DNA of 64,000 nucleotides, from contig NZ_BOOK01000047.1 of NCBI RefSeq assembly GCF_016863195.1, positions 37,641 to 101,640 of the forward strand. Reading direction: 5' to 3'. Under the pieces are notes generated by a model, which did not search any database, was not told the origin of the DNA, and was given only the letters and a program-made list of their open reading frames with translations. A program made the position numbers and the translations under genes. Below are positions 44,540-52,300 of the stretch, in pieces. How positions within the stretch are numbered: position 1 is the stretch's first letter; each line of letters starts with the position of its first letter. The DNA is from Paraplanobispora takensis (lineage in GTDB: Bacteria > Actinomycetota > Actinomycetes > Streptosporangiales > Streptosporangiaceae).

Positions 44540-45312
44540 CCGCCGGCGGCGGCCAGAGCCGTACGGAGGTCATCGGTGACCTGCCGGGCGGCGGACGCCT
44601 CAGAGACCTCAGGAGAGTGGCCGAAGCCGATCCAGACCTCGGCCGTGGTGCGGCCACGGGAGATCCGCTCGTCATAGGTGCCCGGCACGAGCTCCCCGAA
44701 GACGAGCAGCTCCTGCAGTCCGGCCGGACGCCACCAGGCGAGCCAGTCCGGGTCCTGGTCGACGGCCCGGACGAGGCGTTCGGCCGCATCGGCGTAGGCG
44801 CTGTCGTCCGGCAGGCCCTGGTCGGTGATGCTCCAGAACACCTGGAGCCATTGCCGCCCGGGGCGGGAGAAGTCCGCGACGAACGGGGCCGCCGGTTCCT
44901 GCGGTTCCCTGTGAAGCGCCTTGCGGTAGGGCTCCAGATACTCCAGGAACACCGGCCGGTCCGCGGCCCAGGCCTCGCCGAGATGGTTGCCGCCGGAGCG
45001 GGTGGCCATATCGAACGCGGCGGCGGCCAGCCGATGCAGGTCATCGGAGACGGTGAAGGGATTGCGGTCCAGCCAGTGATGGGCGGCCTCGTCGGGGGCG
45101 ATTCCCGAGATGCGGGCCGCGATCAGGCAGGCGACCGCCAGAGCGGCCTCCGCCTGGCCCTCCTCGTCGTAGTCCTTGCTGTCGCGGACGAACTCATCGA
45201 GCATCCCGGTCATCGCCGTCGCGATGTCATCGCTTTGCTCCAGGTCCGCGACGGCGTCGGCGGCCTCGTCACTGTCGAAGGAGCCTTCGAAGAAGGGCGT
45301 CCGGTCATCCAT
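44494..45312 (-). CDS. DUF4259-containing hypothetical protein
   Basis: 272 residues from the ATG at 45312, which follows GGAAGGAG. The N-terminal 110 residues resemble DUF4259 (FEGSFDSDEAADAVADLE then EAALAVACLIAARISG). The C-terminal half includes a Trp-rich stretch (DPDWLAWWRPAGLQELLVFG). The function of the family is unknown. Its 3' end overlaps the NRPS 3' end by 46 bp in convergent orientation. Confidence 0.65.
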   Translation of the reverse strand: MDDRTPFFEGSFDSDEAADAVADLEQSDDIATAMTGMLDEFVRDSKDYDEEGQAEAALAVACLIAARISGIAPDEAAHHWLDRNPFTVSDDLHRLAAAAFDMATRSGGNHLGEAWAADRPVFLEYLEPYRKALHREPQEPAAPFVADFSRPGRQWLQVFWSITDQGLPDDSAYADAAERLVRAVDQDPDWLAWWRPAGLQELLVFGELVPGTYDERISRGRTTAEVWIGFGHSPEVSEASAARQVTDDLRTALAAAGGYLGLASVPPLPVLD

Positions 45313-45405
45313 GCCGTGACTCCTTCCCACGGAGGTGAGCGGGGTATGCGCAGGTCACCGGTTGACGGACTGGACTCTCCAGCGTTATCCGGCCGGGACG
45401 CCGGT

Positions 45406-45800
45406 CTACGGCTCTCGGCGGGATGTCGCAGGAAGGCTCCAGCGCAGATCGTCCGGGGTGGGCGTGGTGCGCCAGCGGGCACGCAGGACGCCGTCGCCGT
45501 CGGGCAGAACCGCGGTGAGCAGGGGGTGGTATTCGTCCGCGGCGCAGGGCAGCACCATCGCGGCCCGCGCGCACCGCGTCCAGATCGGGGCACAGATCCG
45601 GCCACACGCTCAGCTGAGCACGCGGGGCGAGTCGCGCACGCACGGCATCAAGACTGGCGTGGGTGAGGCGGTGCCATCGGGTGGCGTTCTGCACACGGGC
45701 GCCTCCCGTCCGAAGGAGACGAAGCCGGCGATCTCCGGTTCACGGATCTCCAGCACATCCACGCCGGCCTCTTCGGCGAACCTGGGTGATGTGGCGCCCG
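45406..45800 (-). pseudogene. Degenerate gene fragment with at least two frameshifts
   Basis: Three successive minus-strand frames each contain a protein-like stretch that joins up in order. They are RFAEEAGVDVLEIREPEIAG, then TRWHRLTHASLDAVRARLAP, then [20 protein letters not shown] and a stop at 45406. No single frame covers the region. No family recognised. The surrounding 45331-46101 has no other convincing gene; the plus-strand reading through it is compositionally unlike the neighbours. Confidence 0.45.
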
Positions 45801-46101
45801 GAGGAGTACCCCTTCGGCGGCCCGGAGTGGTCCTGACCTGGTCAGCCGTCGAAGTGCCTCCGGCCGATGCCAAGGTCGCCGGGCGGGCGCAGCACGCTGC
45901 GATGCGTCCGGACCGGGTGCGAGGCGGAGATCACAGTTCCCCTCTCATTTGGCGGCACGGCAGAAATAGAAAGGTTGAGGTGACTCGGCGTGACAGGCCT
46001 CATTCAATGAGGCGGCCTTCAGAGGACGAGCACCGGCCCATCTCGCCACCGTTGCCCAAAAAGCCGGATAAGTCCCGAATGCCTTCTCTAAGATCACCTT
46101 C

Positions 46102-46425
46102 ATGAAGAAAACAATCATGGCTCTTGTGACGGCAGCGACCGTCGCGGCGCTTGTCCCCCTCGCACCGGGCACGGCCCTGGCCGAACCGGTCCCCTCCGGC
46201 TGCCGCAGCGGTTTCTATTACCAGAACTACAAGACGTGGGCCAGCTGCGCCAGTGGCCCGGGGTACGTGCGGGCCATAGCCACGTGTCCCACCAGCTCGG
46301 GCTCCACGAAGGTGTACGGCCCGTGGGTCTGGGTCCAGTCGGGCATCGCGGGACAGTCGGTCGCCACCTGCCCGAACCACAGCCGCAAGGCCCTCGCCCA
46401 CAGCTGGGGAATCAAGAAGTACTAA
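46102..46425 (+). CDS. Secreted Cys-containing protein
   Basis: 107 residues. The signal peptide (KKTIMALVTAATVAALVPL then TALA) gives a mature protein of about 79 residues with four Cys and many Tyr, Trp and Gly (SGFYYQNYKTWASCASGPGY, VYGPWVWVQSGIAG). Two disulfides are likely. It could be an exported small enzyme inhibitor or surface protein; no family recognised. The region is less GC-rich than its neighbours. A hairpin follows. Confidence 0.72.
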   Translation: MKKTIMALVTAATVAALVPLAPGTALAEPVPSGCRSGFYYQNYKTWASCASGPGYVRAIATCPTSSGSTKVYGPWVWVQSGIAGQSVATCPNHSRKALAHSWGIKKY

Positions 46426-46438
46426 CGCGTCGTCGTGA

Positions 46439-46490
46439 GATGCGGGCACCGGCGGAACCCGGCCCGCCCGAACTGCGCAGTGCCCGCATC
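46439..46490 (+). terminator. Hairpin after the secreted protein gene
   Basis: gatgcgggcac (46439-46449) pairs exactly with gtgcccgcatc (46480-46490) around a 30-nt GC-rich loop. A plausible terminator. Confidence 0.5.
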
Positions 46491-46553
46491 GGCGGTTGAT
46501 GACATGCCAGTCGACGGCACCCCGGCCGGGCGCTTTTCCATAGGCGAAAATCA

Positions 46554-47123
46554 ATGGCCCGCCAATGGTCCGGCGACTCGGCGCTCCGGCACGATTATCG
46601 GGTGAGTGCCGGCGACGAAGAGGTCGGTGGCGGGTCTCGGGATCCGCTCGCTCGGGTGCACCGGTTCACGGACAACGTCCTGGTGCGTCGGCCCCTTGAG
46701 ACCGCCATCGTTTTCGAGAGCAGACCTGCGGCCGGCGCCCATGTGGGTGTCCTGAGCGTCGCGGAAGAGGCGGACCGGGCGCCGCTGGCAATACCGGTCT
46801 GGTACCTGTACGAGTCCGGCGGCGACATCGCCTTCATCACCGCCCGCGACAGCCGCAAGATGGAGCTGGTCCGCAAGGCGGGCCGGGTGAGCCTGGTCGC
46901 ACAGGACGGGCAGCCGCCCTACCGGTACGCCTCTGTGGAGGGCCCGGTCGTGGCGGTCCAGGACCCGGCACGGCCGGAGGATCGCAGAACGCTGGCCGAA
47001 CGCTATCTGGGCCCCGAGGGCGCCGCGCAGTACCTGGAGGCCACGAAGGAGGTCGCCGACACCATGGTCATGGTCCGCGTGCGCCCGGAGCGCTGGTACA
47101 CCCGGGACTACACCGAGCGGTGA
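46554..47123 (+). CDS. Pyridoxamine 5'-phosphate oxidase-fold (F420/FMN) protein
   Basis: 189 residues from the first ATG; the true start may lie further in, because the split-barrel core begins about residue 60 (GVLSVAEEADRAPLAIPVWY). The core continues IAFITARDSRKMELVRKAG and YRYASVEGPVVAV, the pattern of actinobacterial PPOX-class FMN/F420-dependent enzymes. The first 50 residues have no counterpart in the family and no good ribosome site precedes them. Substrate unknown. Confidence 0.72.
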   Translation: MARQWSGDSALRHDYRVSAGDEEVGGGSRDPLARVHRFTDNVLVRRPLETAIVFESRPAAGAHVGVLSVAEEADRAPLAIPVWYLYESGGDIAFITARDSRKMELVRKAGRVSLVAQDGQPPYRYASVEGPVVAVQDPARPEDRRTLAERYLGPEGAAQYLEATKEVADTMVMVRVRPERWYTRDYTER

Positions 47124-47351
47124 GCGGTCCGCGCCCGGCCGACCGATCCGTACGGGCCGGGCGAAGACCGCGGCGGAGAACACTCAACGCGCACCTGATC
47201 ACCGCCCGGGATCCCTTCACGCCCGACCCCGTGATCGATCCCACCGCCTGCCTGGCGGTCCGGTACGGGCTACGCCGTACGGCGCCCATGCTTTCTCTCC
47301 GATGCCCGTCCGGCGCACACCGGCGACTCCACGAAATCCGGGGAACATCCC

Positions 47352-47909
47352 TCAGCGTGCCGCCAGGAGCAGGCCGGCGCTTCGCCGGGCACGCCGCGCC
47401 GCCTGCCGGTCCCGATCCAGGTGCGCGGCCACCACCGCGCCGTCGATGAGCTGAAGCAGCGCAGCGGCCAGCGGCTCGTCCCGGCCGACGGCGCCCACGT
47501 GCGGGAACAAGTCCGCCAGCCAGCGCCGATGGTAGGCGATGACATTCTGGATCCCCTCATGGTGCGGGTATTCGGCGGCCGCGTTGATGAACGGGCAACC
47601 CCGGTAGCCGGGCGCGGACAACTGTTCGTCGAAGACATCGAAGACCGCCAGCGCCCGCTCCCGGGGATCGTCGGCACGCCGGTCCACCTCGGCTTGCACA
47701 TGAGCGCGCCACTGGTCGGTGCGCCGCCGAAGGTAGGCCTCGACCAGCTCTTCCTTGGTGCGGAAGTGCACGTACATCGTTGATTTGGAGACCTTGCTCT
47801 CGGCGATCACCCGGTCGATGCCCACCGCGCGGATGCCTTCGGCGTAGAAGAGCGCATCGGCCGTGTCCAGCAGTCGTTCCCGGACCGGCGGCACCCCTGT
47901 CTTCCTCAT
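47352..47909 (-). CDS. TetR-family regulator, divergent from an AhpD-like enzyme
   Basis: 185 residues from the ATG at 47909. HTH: GIDRVIAESKVSKSTMYVHF at about 30-49. The C-terminal domain has the YRGCPFINAAAEYP motif common in a TetR group that controls alkylhydroperoxidase-like genes and quinone/electrophile responses. The single Cys could be a redox switch (inference). The gap to the divergent gene contains two copies of its probable operator. Confidence 0.88.
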   Translation of the reverse strand: MRKTGVPPVRERLLDTADALFYAEGIRAVGIDRVIAESKVSKSTMYVHFRTKEELVEAYLRRRTDQWRAHVQAEVDRRADDPRERALAVFDVFDEQLSAPGYRGCPFINAAAEYPHHEGIQNVIAYHRRWLADLFPHVGAVGRDEPLAAALLQLIDGAVVAAHLDRDRQAARRARRSAGLLLAAR

Positions 47910-47918
47910 GCCCCCAGT

Positions 47919-47998
47919 ATCGAACGAACAGTTCTGTTTGACGAATCGGAGGATCACGATTTACGGTTCCAGTAATCGAACGAACAGTTCTGTTCGAT
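47919..47998. promoter_or_regulatory. Duplicated TetR operator
   Basis: The word atcgaacgaacagttctgtt occurs at 47919 and again at 47975. In the second copy atcgaac and gttcgat form a 7-10-7 inverted repeat; in the first copy the right arm has diverged (gtttgac). One copy sits next to each divergent start. Confidence 0.7.
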
Positions 47999-48018
47999 AC
48001 TGAGAGAGGTGACTTGTG

Positions 48019-48573
48019 ATGGCCCGCGTGAACCTGATCGACCCGGCCACCGCGACCGGAGCGCCCGCCGAGTTGCTGCAGGCGACCAAGCAGACGATGG
48101 GCGTGGTTCCCAATATGGCCAAGGCCCTGGCCAACAGCCCTGCCGCACTGCGGGGCTTCCTCGGGTTGTTCGGCGCGCTGAAGGAAGGCGTGCTGCGCGC
48201 CGCGGACCAGGAGCGGATCGCGCTCGCGGTGGCCGAACTGAACGGCTGCTCCTACTGCCTGTCGGCGCACACCATGGTGTCGCGCAACGTGGCCAGGCTT
48301 CCGGAGGAGGAGATCGAAGCCGCCCGGCGCGGCGAAAGCGACGATCCGAAGTCCGCGGCGATCCTGCGCCTGGCCGTGGCCATCGCCAAGGACCGGGGAC
48401 ACCTCAGCCAGGACGACTTCGAAGGGGCCCGGCAAGCGGGCCTGACCGATGAGGAGATCGTCGAGACCGTGGCGAACGTCGCCCGCAACGTCTTCACCAA
48501 CTACGTCAACGAGACCCTCGCCGTCGACGTGGAATGGCCGCTCGTCCTGCCCCACGCCCGCGCCACCGCCTGA
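48019..48573 (+). CDS. Carboxymuconolactone decarboxylase/AhpD-like peroxidase
   Basis: 184 residues from the ATG at 48019; a GTG at 48016 is equally possible (AGAGG at 48005). The AhpD-type active site is intact: ELNGCSYCLSAHTMV provides Glu, Cys-x-x-Cys and His of the peroxidatic proton relay. Such proteins detoxify organic peroxides or related electrophiles. It is divergent from its presumed TetR repressor, with duplicated operators between. Confidence 0.9.
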   Translation: MARVNLIDPATATGAPAELLQATKQTMGVVPNMAKALANSPAALRGFLGLFGALKEGVLRAADQERIALAVAELNGCSYCLSAHTMVSRNVARLPEEEIEAARRGESDDPKSAAILRLAVAIAKDRGHLSQDDFEGARQAGLTDEEIVETVANVARNVFTNYVNETLAVDVEWPLVLPHARATA

Positions 48574-48578
48574 CCCGC

Positions 48579-48621
48579 CGCGTCCCGGGGCGGCGGGCAC
48601 CGCCTGCCGCCCCGGGACGCG
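48579..48621 (+). terminator. Strong terminator after the AhpD-like gene
   Basis: A perfect 16-bp stem (cgcgtcccggggcggc / gccgccccgggacgcg) with an 11-nt loop starts five bases past the stop. The following 299 bp to the next gene hold nothing recognisable. Confidence 0.88.
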
Positions 48622-48920
48622 CGATGCGCACGGAGCGTTCGCCCCCTGGAACGGCCGATCCCGCGAGGTCGGTCCGCAGAGCCCTGCACGGCACCCACGC
48701 GTGAGAGCGGCGAGACCGGCGAGCGCGGGAAGCAGCAGACGGCCACTGACGACAACCGGCTCCGGCCCGCTTTCGATGACGGGGTGACATTGAGTGAGTC
48801 AACCGGCCTGCGCAGCCCCACCGAGATGCCTGTGCCGCAAGTGCCCTATCAACATCACTGGAAGATCCTCCAGCGCAGCCCGGCCACGCCGGCGCAGCCG
48901 CCGCCTGCCATGCTGACGCC

Positions 48921-49442
48921 ATGCGGCACAAACAGATCCTGGACGAACTCGCCGTCCCCACGCTGGTCCAGGCGATGGATGAGGATCTGGCCGGCTGGGT
49001 GGGCCGGCGGCTGCGGGAGATCGGCGGAACACCGGCCGAGGTCCGGCGCCGGGCGGTGACCTTCCTGCGGCCCGCCGATGTCGTCTCCATCGAACTCGAC
49101 GCAGCCTTCCACGCGGCCTTCGTCCTGCAGCTGCACGACGACAAGGGCGGCCAGTGCCCCGTCATCGAGTTCTACGCCGGGCGTTTCCCGCTTCCGCCGA
49201 CGGCGCGGCAGCTGGCCGGCCGTCCGGCTGCCGGCGGCGTGCGGTTTCGCCACGCCCGCTTCAGCGTGTGGGGCCTGACCCACCTGCCGGATCCGGCCCG
49301 CCAGGTCAGGCTGGTGGCCCGCGGGCATCCCGACAAGCCGCTGAGTGCTCCGTCCCGGCCGGGTGAGGGGCGATACACGGTGACCGACCCCATCTCCTTG
49401 CAGCAGAGCATGATGACGCTGTTCGCCGATACCGGCGAATGA
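48921..49442 (+). CDS. Unrecognised protein
   Basis: 173 residues; no family recognised. It has an acidic helical N-terminus (LVQAMDEDLAGWVGRRLREI) and a beta-rich centre (VVSIELDAAFHAAFVLQLHD then QCPVIEFYAGRFPLPP). No signal peptide or membrane helix. Codon composition is normal for the window. A clear ribosome site is lacking, so the start is tentative. Confidence 0.5.
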   Translation: MRHKQILDELAVPTLVQAMDEDLAGWVGRRLREIGGTPAEVRRRAVTFLRPADVVSIELDAAFHAAFVLQLHDDKGGQCPVIEFYAGRFPLPPTARQLAGRPAAGGVRFRHARFSVWGLTHLPDPARQVRLVARGHPDKPLSAPSRPGEGRYTVTDPISLQQSMMTLFADTGE

Positions 49443-49625
49443 GCCTCGCCACCCACGGCTCCACCGATGACAGCCGGACGCGCGACAGGGGGCAGCTGAT
49501 CTTGTGGTCCCCGCTCATGGTCCGCGCGACCGACAACCGAAACCCGATGGACCTGTGCATCTCGATGCGCAGAGGCCGGTCGGCGTCGGCACGGCCGTCT
49601 CGTGGCCGGTTGGAAAACTGGAAGC

Positions 49626-49736
49626 ATGCTCACCCCTCGCCCGGTCGTCGAGGCGTTCGTCCAGGGCATGGGTGTTTCGGAAACGCCGGTGGATTTGCCC
49701 GCCCTTGCGGTGGATGTGGACCTACAGTCCGAGTGA
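49626..49736 (+). CDS. Possible 36-residue protein
   Basis: ATG to TGA reading with protein-like composition (LTPRPVVEAFVQGMGVSETP then VDLPALAVDVDLQSE), lying directly upstream of the frameshifted S1-domain gene. No strong ribosome site. It could be a real small gene or the end of a lost longer one. The 183 bp before it hold nothing recognised. Confidence 0.35.
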   Translation: MLTPRPVVEAFVQGMGVSETPVDLPALAVDVDLQSE

Positions 49737-49796
49737 CGGCGGGCGATGGCCCGCTCACCGCAGCGGGGCGGACCGGCAGGCAGGAGGGGTCGGGCG

Positions 49797-50236
49797 ATGA
49801 GCACCGAGCCGGTGGTCGTGGCCGGGCAGGCGATTCCGTATGCGAGCGCGTCCGCGGCCGCCTACGGCGGTGCGGTGCTGGCCCGCACTCAGGAGCAGGT
49901 CGCCGATGCGACCCGCTGTCGCTCAAGTCGCTGCAGGCGGATCCCTTCCCCGCCCTGCAAGAGCAGATCGGCCAGACCGTCACCGGCCCCGTCACCAAGG
50001 TGACTCCCCTGGGCGTCTTCATCTGCGTCGAAGACACCCGTCACGGCTTCGGGGGCCTGCCGCCCACCGCGGAACTTCCCGATCTCACCGTGGAGACCGG
50101 CGACGTTCTCGCCATGGAGATCGTTGAGGCGGACCTCACCCGCCGCCGCATCGAACTCGCCCTCGCCCTCGCCCTCGCCCTCGCCCTCGCCCTCGCCCTC
50201 GCCAAGGACCCGTATGCCCATGGTGGTGACCGATGA
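49797..50236 (+). pseudogene. S1 RNA-binding-domain protein gene, frameshifted, with an LA-repeat tail
   Basis: A perfect AGGAGGGG site precedes the ATG at 49797 (STEPVVVAGQAIPYASASAA). Near base 49905 the frame changes, and the following frame continues LSLKSLQADPFPALQEQIGQ then TVTGPVTKVTPLGVFICVED, a typical S1/OB-fold start, up to VLAMEIVEADLTRRRIEL. The normal S1 end is then replaced by eight Leu-Ala pairs from a CTCGCC array. The stop overlaps the next ATG (ATGA), so coupling to the downstream gene was once real. One indel separates the two halves; a sequencing error cannot be excluded. Confidence 0.6.
50156..50203 (+). repeat. Hexanucleotide microsatellite (CTCGCC)8
   Basis: Eight perfect copies of ctcgcc inside the S1-domain reading frame encode (Leu-Ala)8. 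Because the unit is two codons, copy-number change would alter protein length, not frame. Confidence 0.95.
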
Positions 50237-50763
50237 CCGCAGACAACGAGGGATGGTCGTTCGCCTCAGCGAGAGAGCCGGCCAGGTTCGCAGCCGCCGA
50301 ACACCGCCGGTCTCCAGAAGCAGAGCACGCGCTCGGAGCCGACCAGGCCACCTTGTGCGGCATCCCGGAAGCCCAGCTCGACATCCATCGGCACCTCTTC
50401 AGAACCGACGACCCCCGAGCTTGTCCACGGTGCCGCCAGAGGGCCGCGGCAGCGCCCTCCGTCGCCTGCGCCCAAGAACGCCTGCACGACAAGGTCCTGA
50501 CGGCCGCACCCGGCGCCTTACGGACCTGGCTGCTCAACGTGCTGCGCGACGGCGCCGAGATCGGCATCTGGATCAGCGGACCAGCAGACAGAATCGCCAT
50601 CCATGCGCACGCCGACCGCATCACCGACGGAGCGGAGACCGTGAAAAACCTGCTCGCCACTCATGACCGCATCGGCATCGCCCGGGTTGTCCAACCCTTC
50701 GGCGAGTTCATCGTCCTGTTGCCGGAGCACACCGGCCCGATCATCGCCTGGACCACCCGGTAA
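50233..50763 (+). CDS. Unrecognised protein with a possible zinc motif
   Basis: 176 residues, starting on the stop of the S1-domain gene (ATGA). The first 90 residues include HRHLFRTDDPRACPRCRQRA, with CxxC and nearby His/Cys that could bind zinc. The C-terminal half alternates strand and helix (GAEIGIWISGPADRIAIHAH, ARVVQPFGEFIVLLPEHTGP). No family recognised. Coupling suggests it works with the S1-type protein. Confidence 0.55.
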   Translation: MTADNEGWSFASAREPARFAAAEHRRSPEAEHALGADQATLCGIPEAQLDIHRHLFRTDDPRACPRCRQRAAAAPSVACAQERLHDKVLTAAPGALRTWLLNVLRDGAEIGIWISGPADRIAIHAHADRITDGAETVKNLLATHDRIGIARVVQPFGEFIVLLPEHTGPIIAWTTR

Positions 50764-50963
50764 CCCACCGACCTGCCAAGAGGCAGACCTCCCCGTGTAC
50801 AGGTGTGCCGAGCGACGTACCCGCCGGATGGGCACTGGCCCTGGCCGTCGCGGACTCCTTGCTCCGGTACACGGGGGTGAGGGGCGGGCTGTCATCGCCA
50901 TATCCACCAACAGGTCGATATCGATAGATTTGCTGTGCTCGATCCCACGATCGCGAGGTAGGC

Positions 50964-51527
50964 ATGTCGGACGAACGAAGCGCGCGCGCAGCAAGACGAG
51001 GAATGCGGCCGTACGGGTGGATGCTCGTGCTGGCCGGCATGGTTCTTCTCGCCGACCAGGCCTCCAAGTTGTGGGCGATCTCGGCGCTGACCGACCGAGA
51101 ACCCGTCTCGGTGATCCCGGGGGTGATTCAGCTGCGGCTGTTGTTCAACCCGGGTGCCGCCTTCTCGATCGGCGAGGGGGCGACGTGGGTGTTCACCCTG
51201 GCGGCGGCTGTGGCCGTGGCCGGCATCGCGTACGTCGGGCGGCGGCTGCGCTCGACGGCCTGGACCGTGGCGTTGGGTGCGCTGCTGGGCGGCGCCACCT
51301 CTCACCTGCTGGACCGTCTGTTCCGGCCGCCCGGCTTCGCCCGGGGCCACGTCGTCGACTTCATCGACTACGGCGGACTGTTCGTCGGCAATCTCGCTGA
51401 CATCGCCCTCGTCGGAAGCTGCGCCTTCGTGATGCTGCTCAGCGCACGGGGCATCTCCCTCGACGGCGCACCGGACACGGGCACCGATGCCCCCGCCCCC
51501 TCCGGGAGCACTGCGAGCAGCGCCTGA
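50964..51527 (+). CDS. lspA: Lipoprotein signal peptidase (signal peptidase II)
   Basis: 187 residues, four membrane helices. LspA removes signal peptides from prolipoproteins after lipidation. Conserved blocks seen are DQASKLWA, LLFNPGAAFSIGEG, GGATSHLLDRL (the usual Asn before LxDR is His) and the catalytic dyad region VVDFIDYGGLF...NLADIAL with both Asp. The C-terminal tail is longer and Ala/Pro-rich. Placement in an accessory region beside an integrase relic suggests a second, horizontally acquired copy (inference). A tcgatatcga palindrome lies 40 bp upstream. Confidence 0.88.
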   Translation: MSDERSARAARRGMRPYGWMLVLAGMVLLADQASKLWAISALTDREPVSVIPGVIQLRLLFNPGAAFSIGEGATWVFTLAAAVAVAGIAYVGRRLRSTAWTVALGALLGGATSHLLDRLFRPPGFARGHVVDFIDYGGLFVGNLADIALVGSCAFVMLLSARGISLDGAPDTGTDAPAPSGSTASSA

Positions 51528-51764
51528 CCCGACGGCCTGGTCGAGAACACGAAGAGCGGCCATCGTCACGCCTGACAGCATCTCCCGCACCGGCCAGGGA
51601 CAGGGGTGCCACACATCGACAGGGAGATCGCGGCAACAACTCCCCCGGCCGCTTCATGAGCGACCCCTCCGCGACCCCTCCTCGCCTGCAGTCACGGCGC
51701 TGCCTGCGCGCCTTACATACCGAATGGAACCCAGCAGGACATCGGCAGCCCCATCGCTCCGCGC

Positions 51765-52262
51765 GCCGTGGCCAACCCCGAGCAAATCACCGGCGCCCTC
51801 GACGTCTGCAGCTACGCGAGCCGCCGTCAGGGACCACGGTTTGGGGCCTTCTACGGCTGCACGCACTACGCGATGATGCACCCGGCTCCGCCGGGCCGAC
51901 TGCCAGCTGCCCGAGTCGGGGTGGGGCAAGATCATCCTGGAAGCCTCCACCCCCGAGGTCGGTAAGGACTACACCGACAACGGCGCGCTCCACAACGACC
52001 GCTCGCTTAAGGGGCGCTCGAAGAAGACCGTACGGCCGATCCCCATCCCGCCCGAGCAGCTCGCCCCCCGCTGATGGGTCGGCCGTACGACCTGCGCCAT
52101 GCCGGGGTCACCTGGCGCCTGTCTGCGGGCATTCCGGCCGCCCAGATTGCCGAGTGGGCCGGCCACAGCGTCGAGGTCTTGCAGCGCATCTACCACCGCT
52201 GCATGTCCGGCTACGACGAAGTGTGGATCGACCGGATGGACCGCGCCCGGGAAGAGAAATGA
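51765..52262 (+). pseudogene. Tyrosine recombinase (integrase) relic
   Basis: Three consecutive frames reassemble the C-terminal catalytic domain of an actinobacterial phage/ICE integrase. They are ANPEQITGALDVCSYASRRQ with FGAFYGCTHYAMMHPA, then LPESGWGKIILEASTPEVGK with DYTDNGALHNDRSLKGRSKK, then PYDLRHAGVTWRLSAGIPAA with WAGHSVEVLQRIYHRC. The last part retains Arg, His and the probable Tyr, but two frameshifts and the lost N-terminus make it inactive. It marks a decayed integrative element; no att repeats or tRNA gene were found nearby. Confidence 0.75.
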
Positions 52263-52300
52263 TCGCTGCTCCTGGTGAGGGCTGACAGACCTGCCGACTC

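Noticed and set aside
45335..46105. Plus-strand reading of 256 codons between the DUF4259 gene and the secreted protein gene
   Set aside because: Low-complexity Ser/Arg/Thr composition, no ribosome site, and the minus-strand frames give better protein-like segments.
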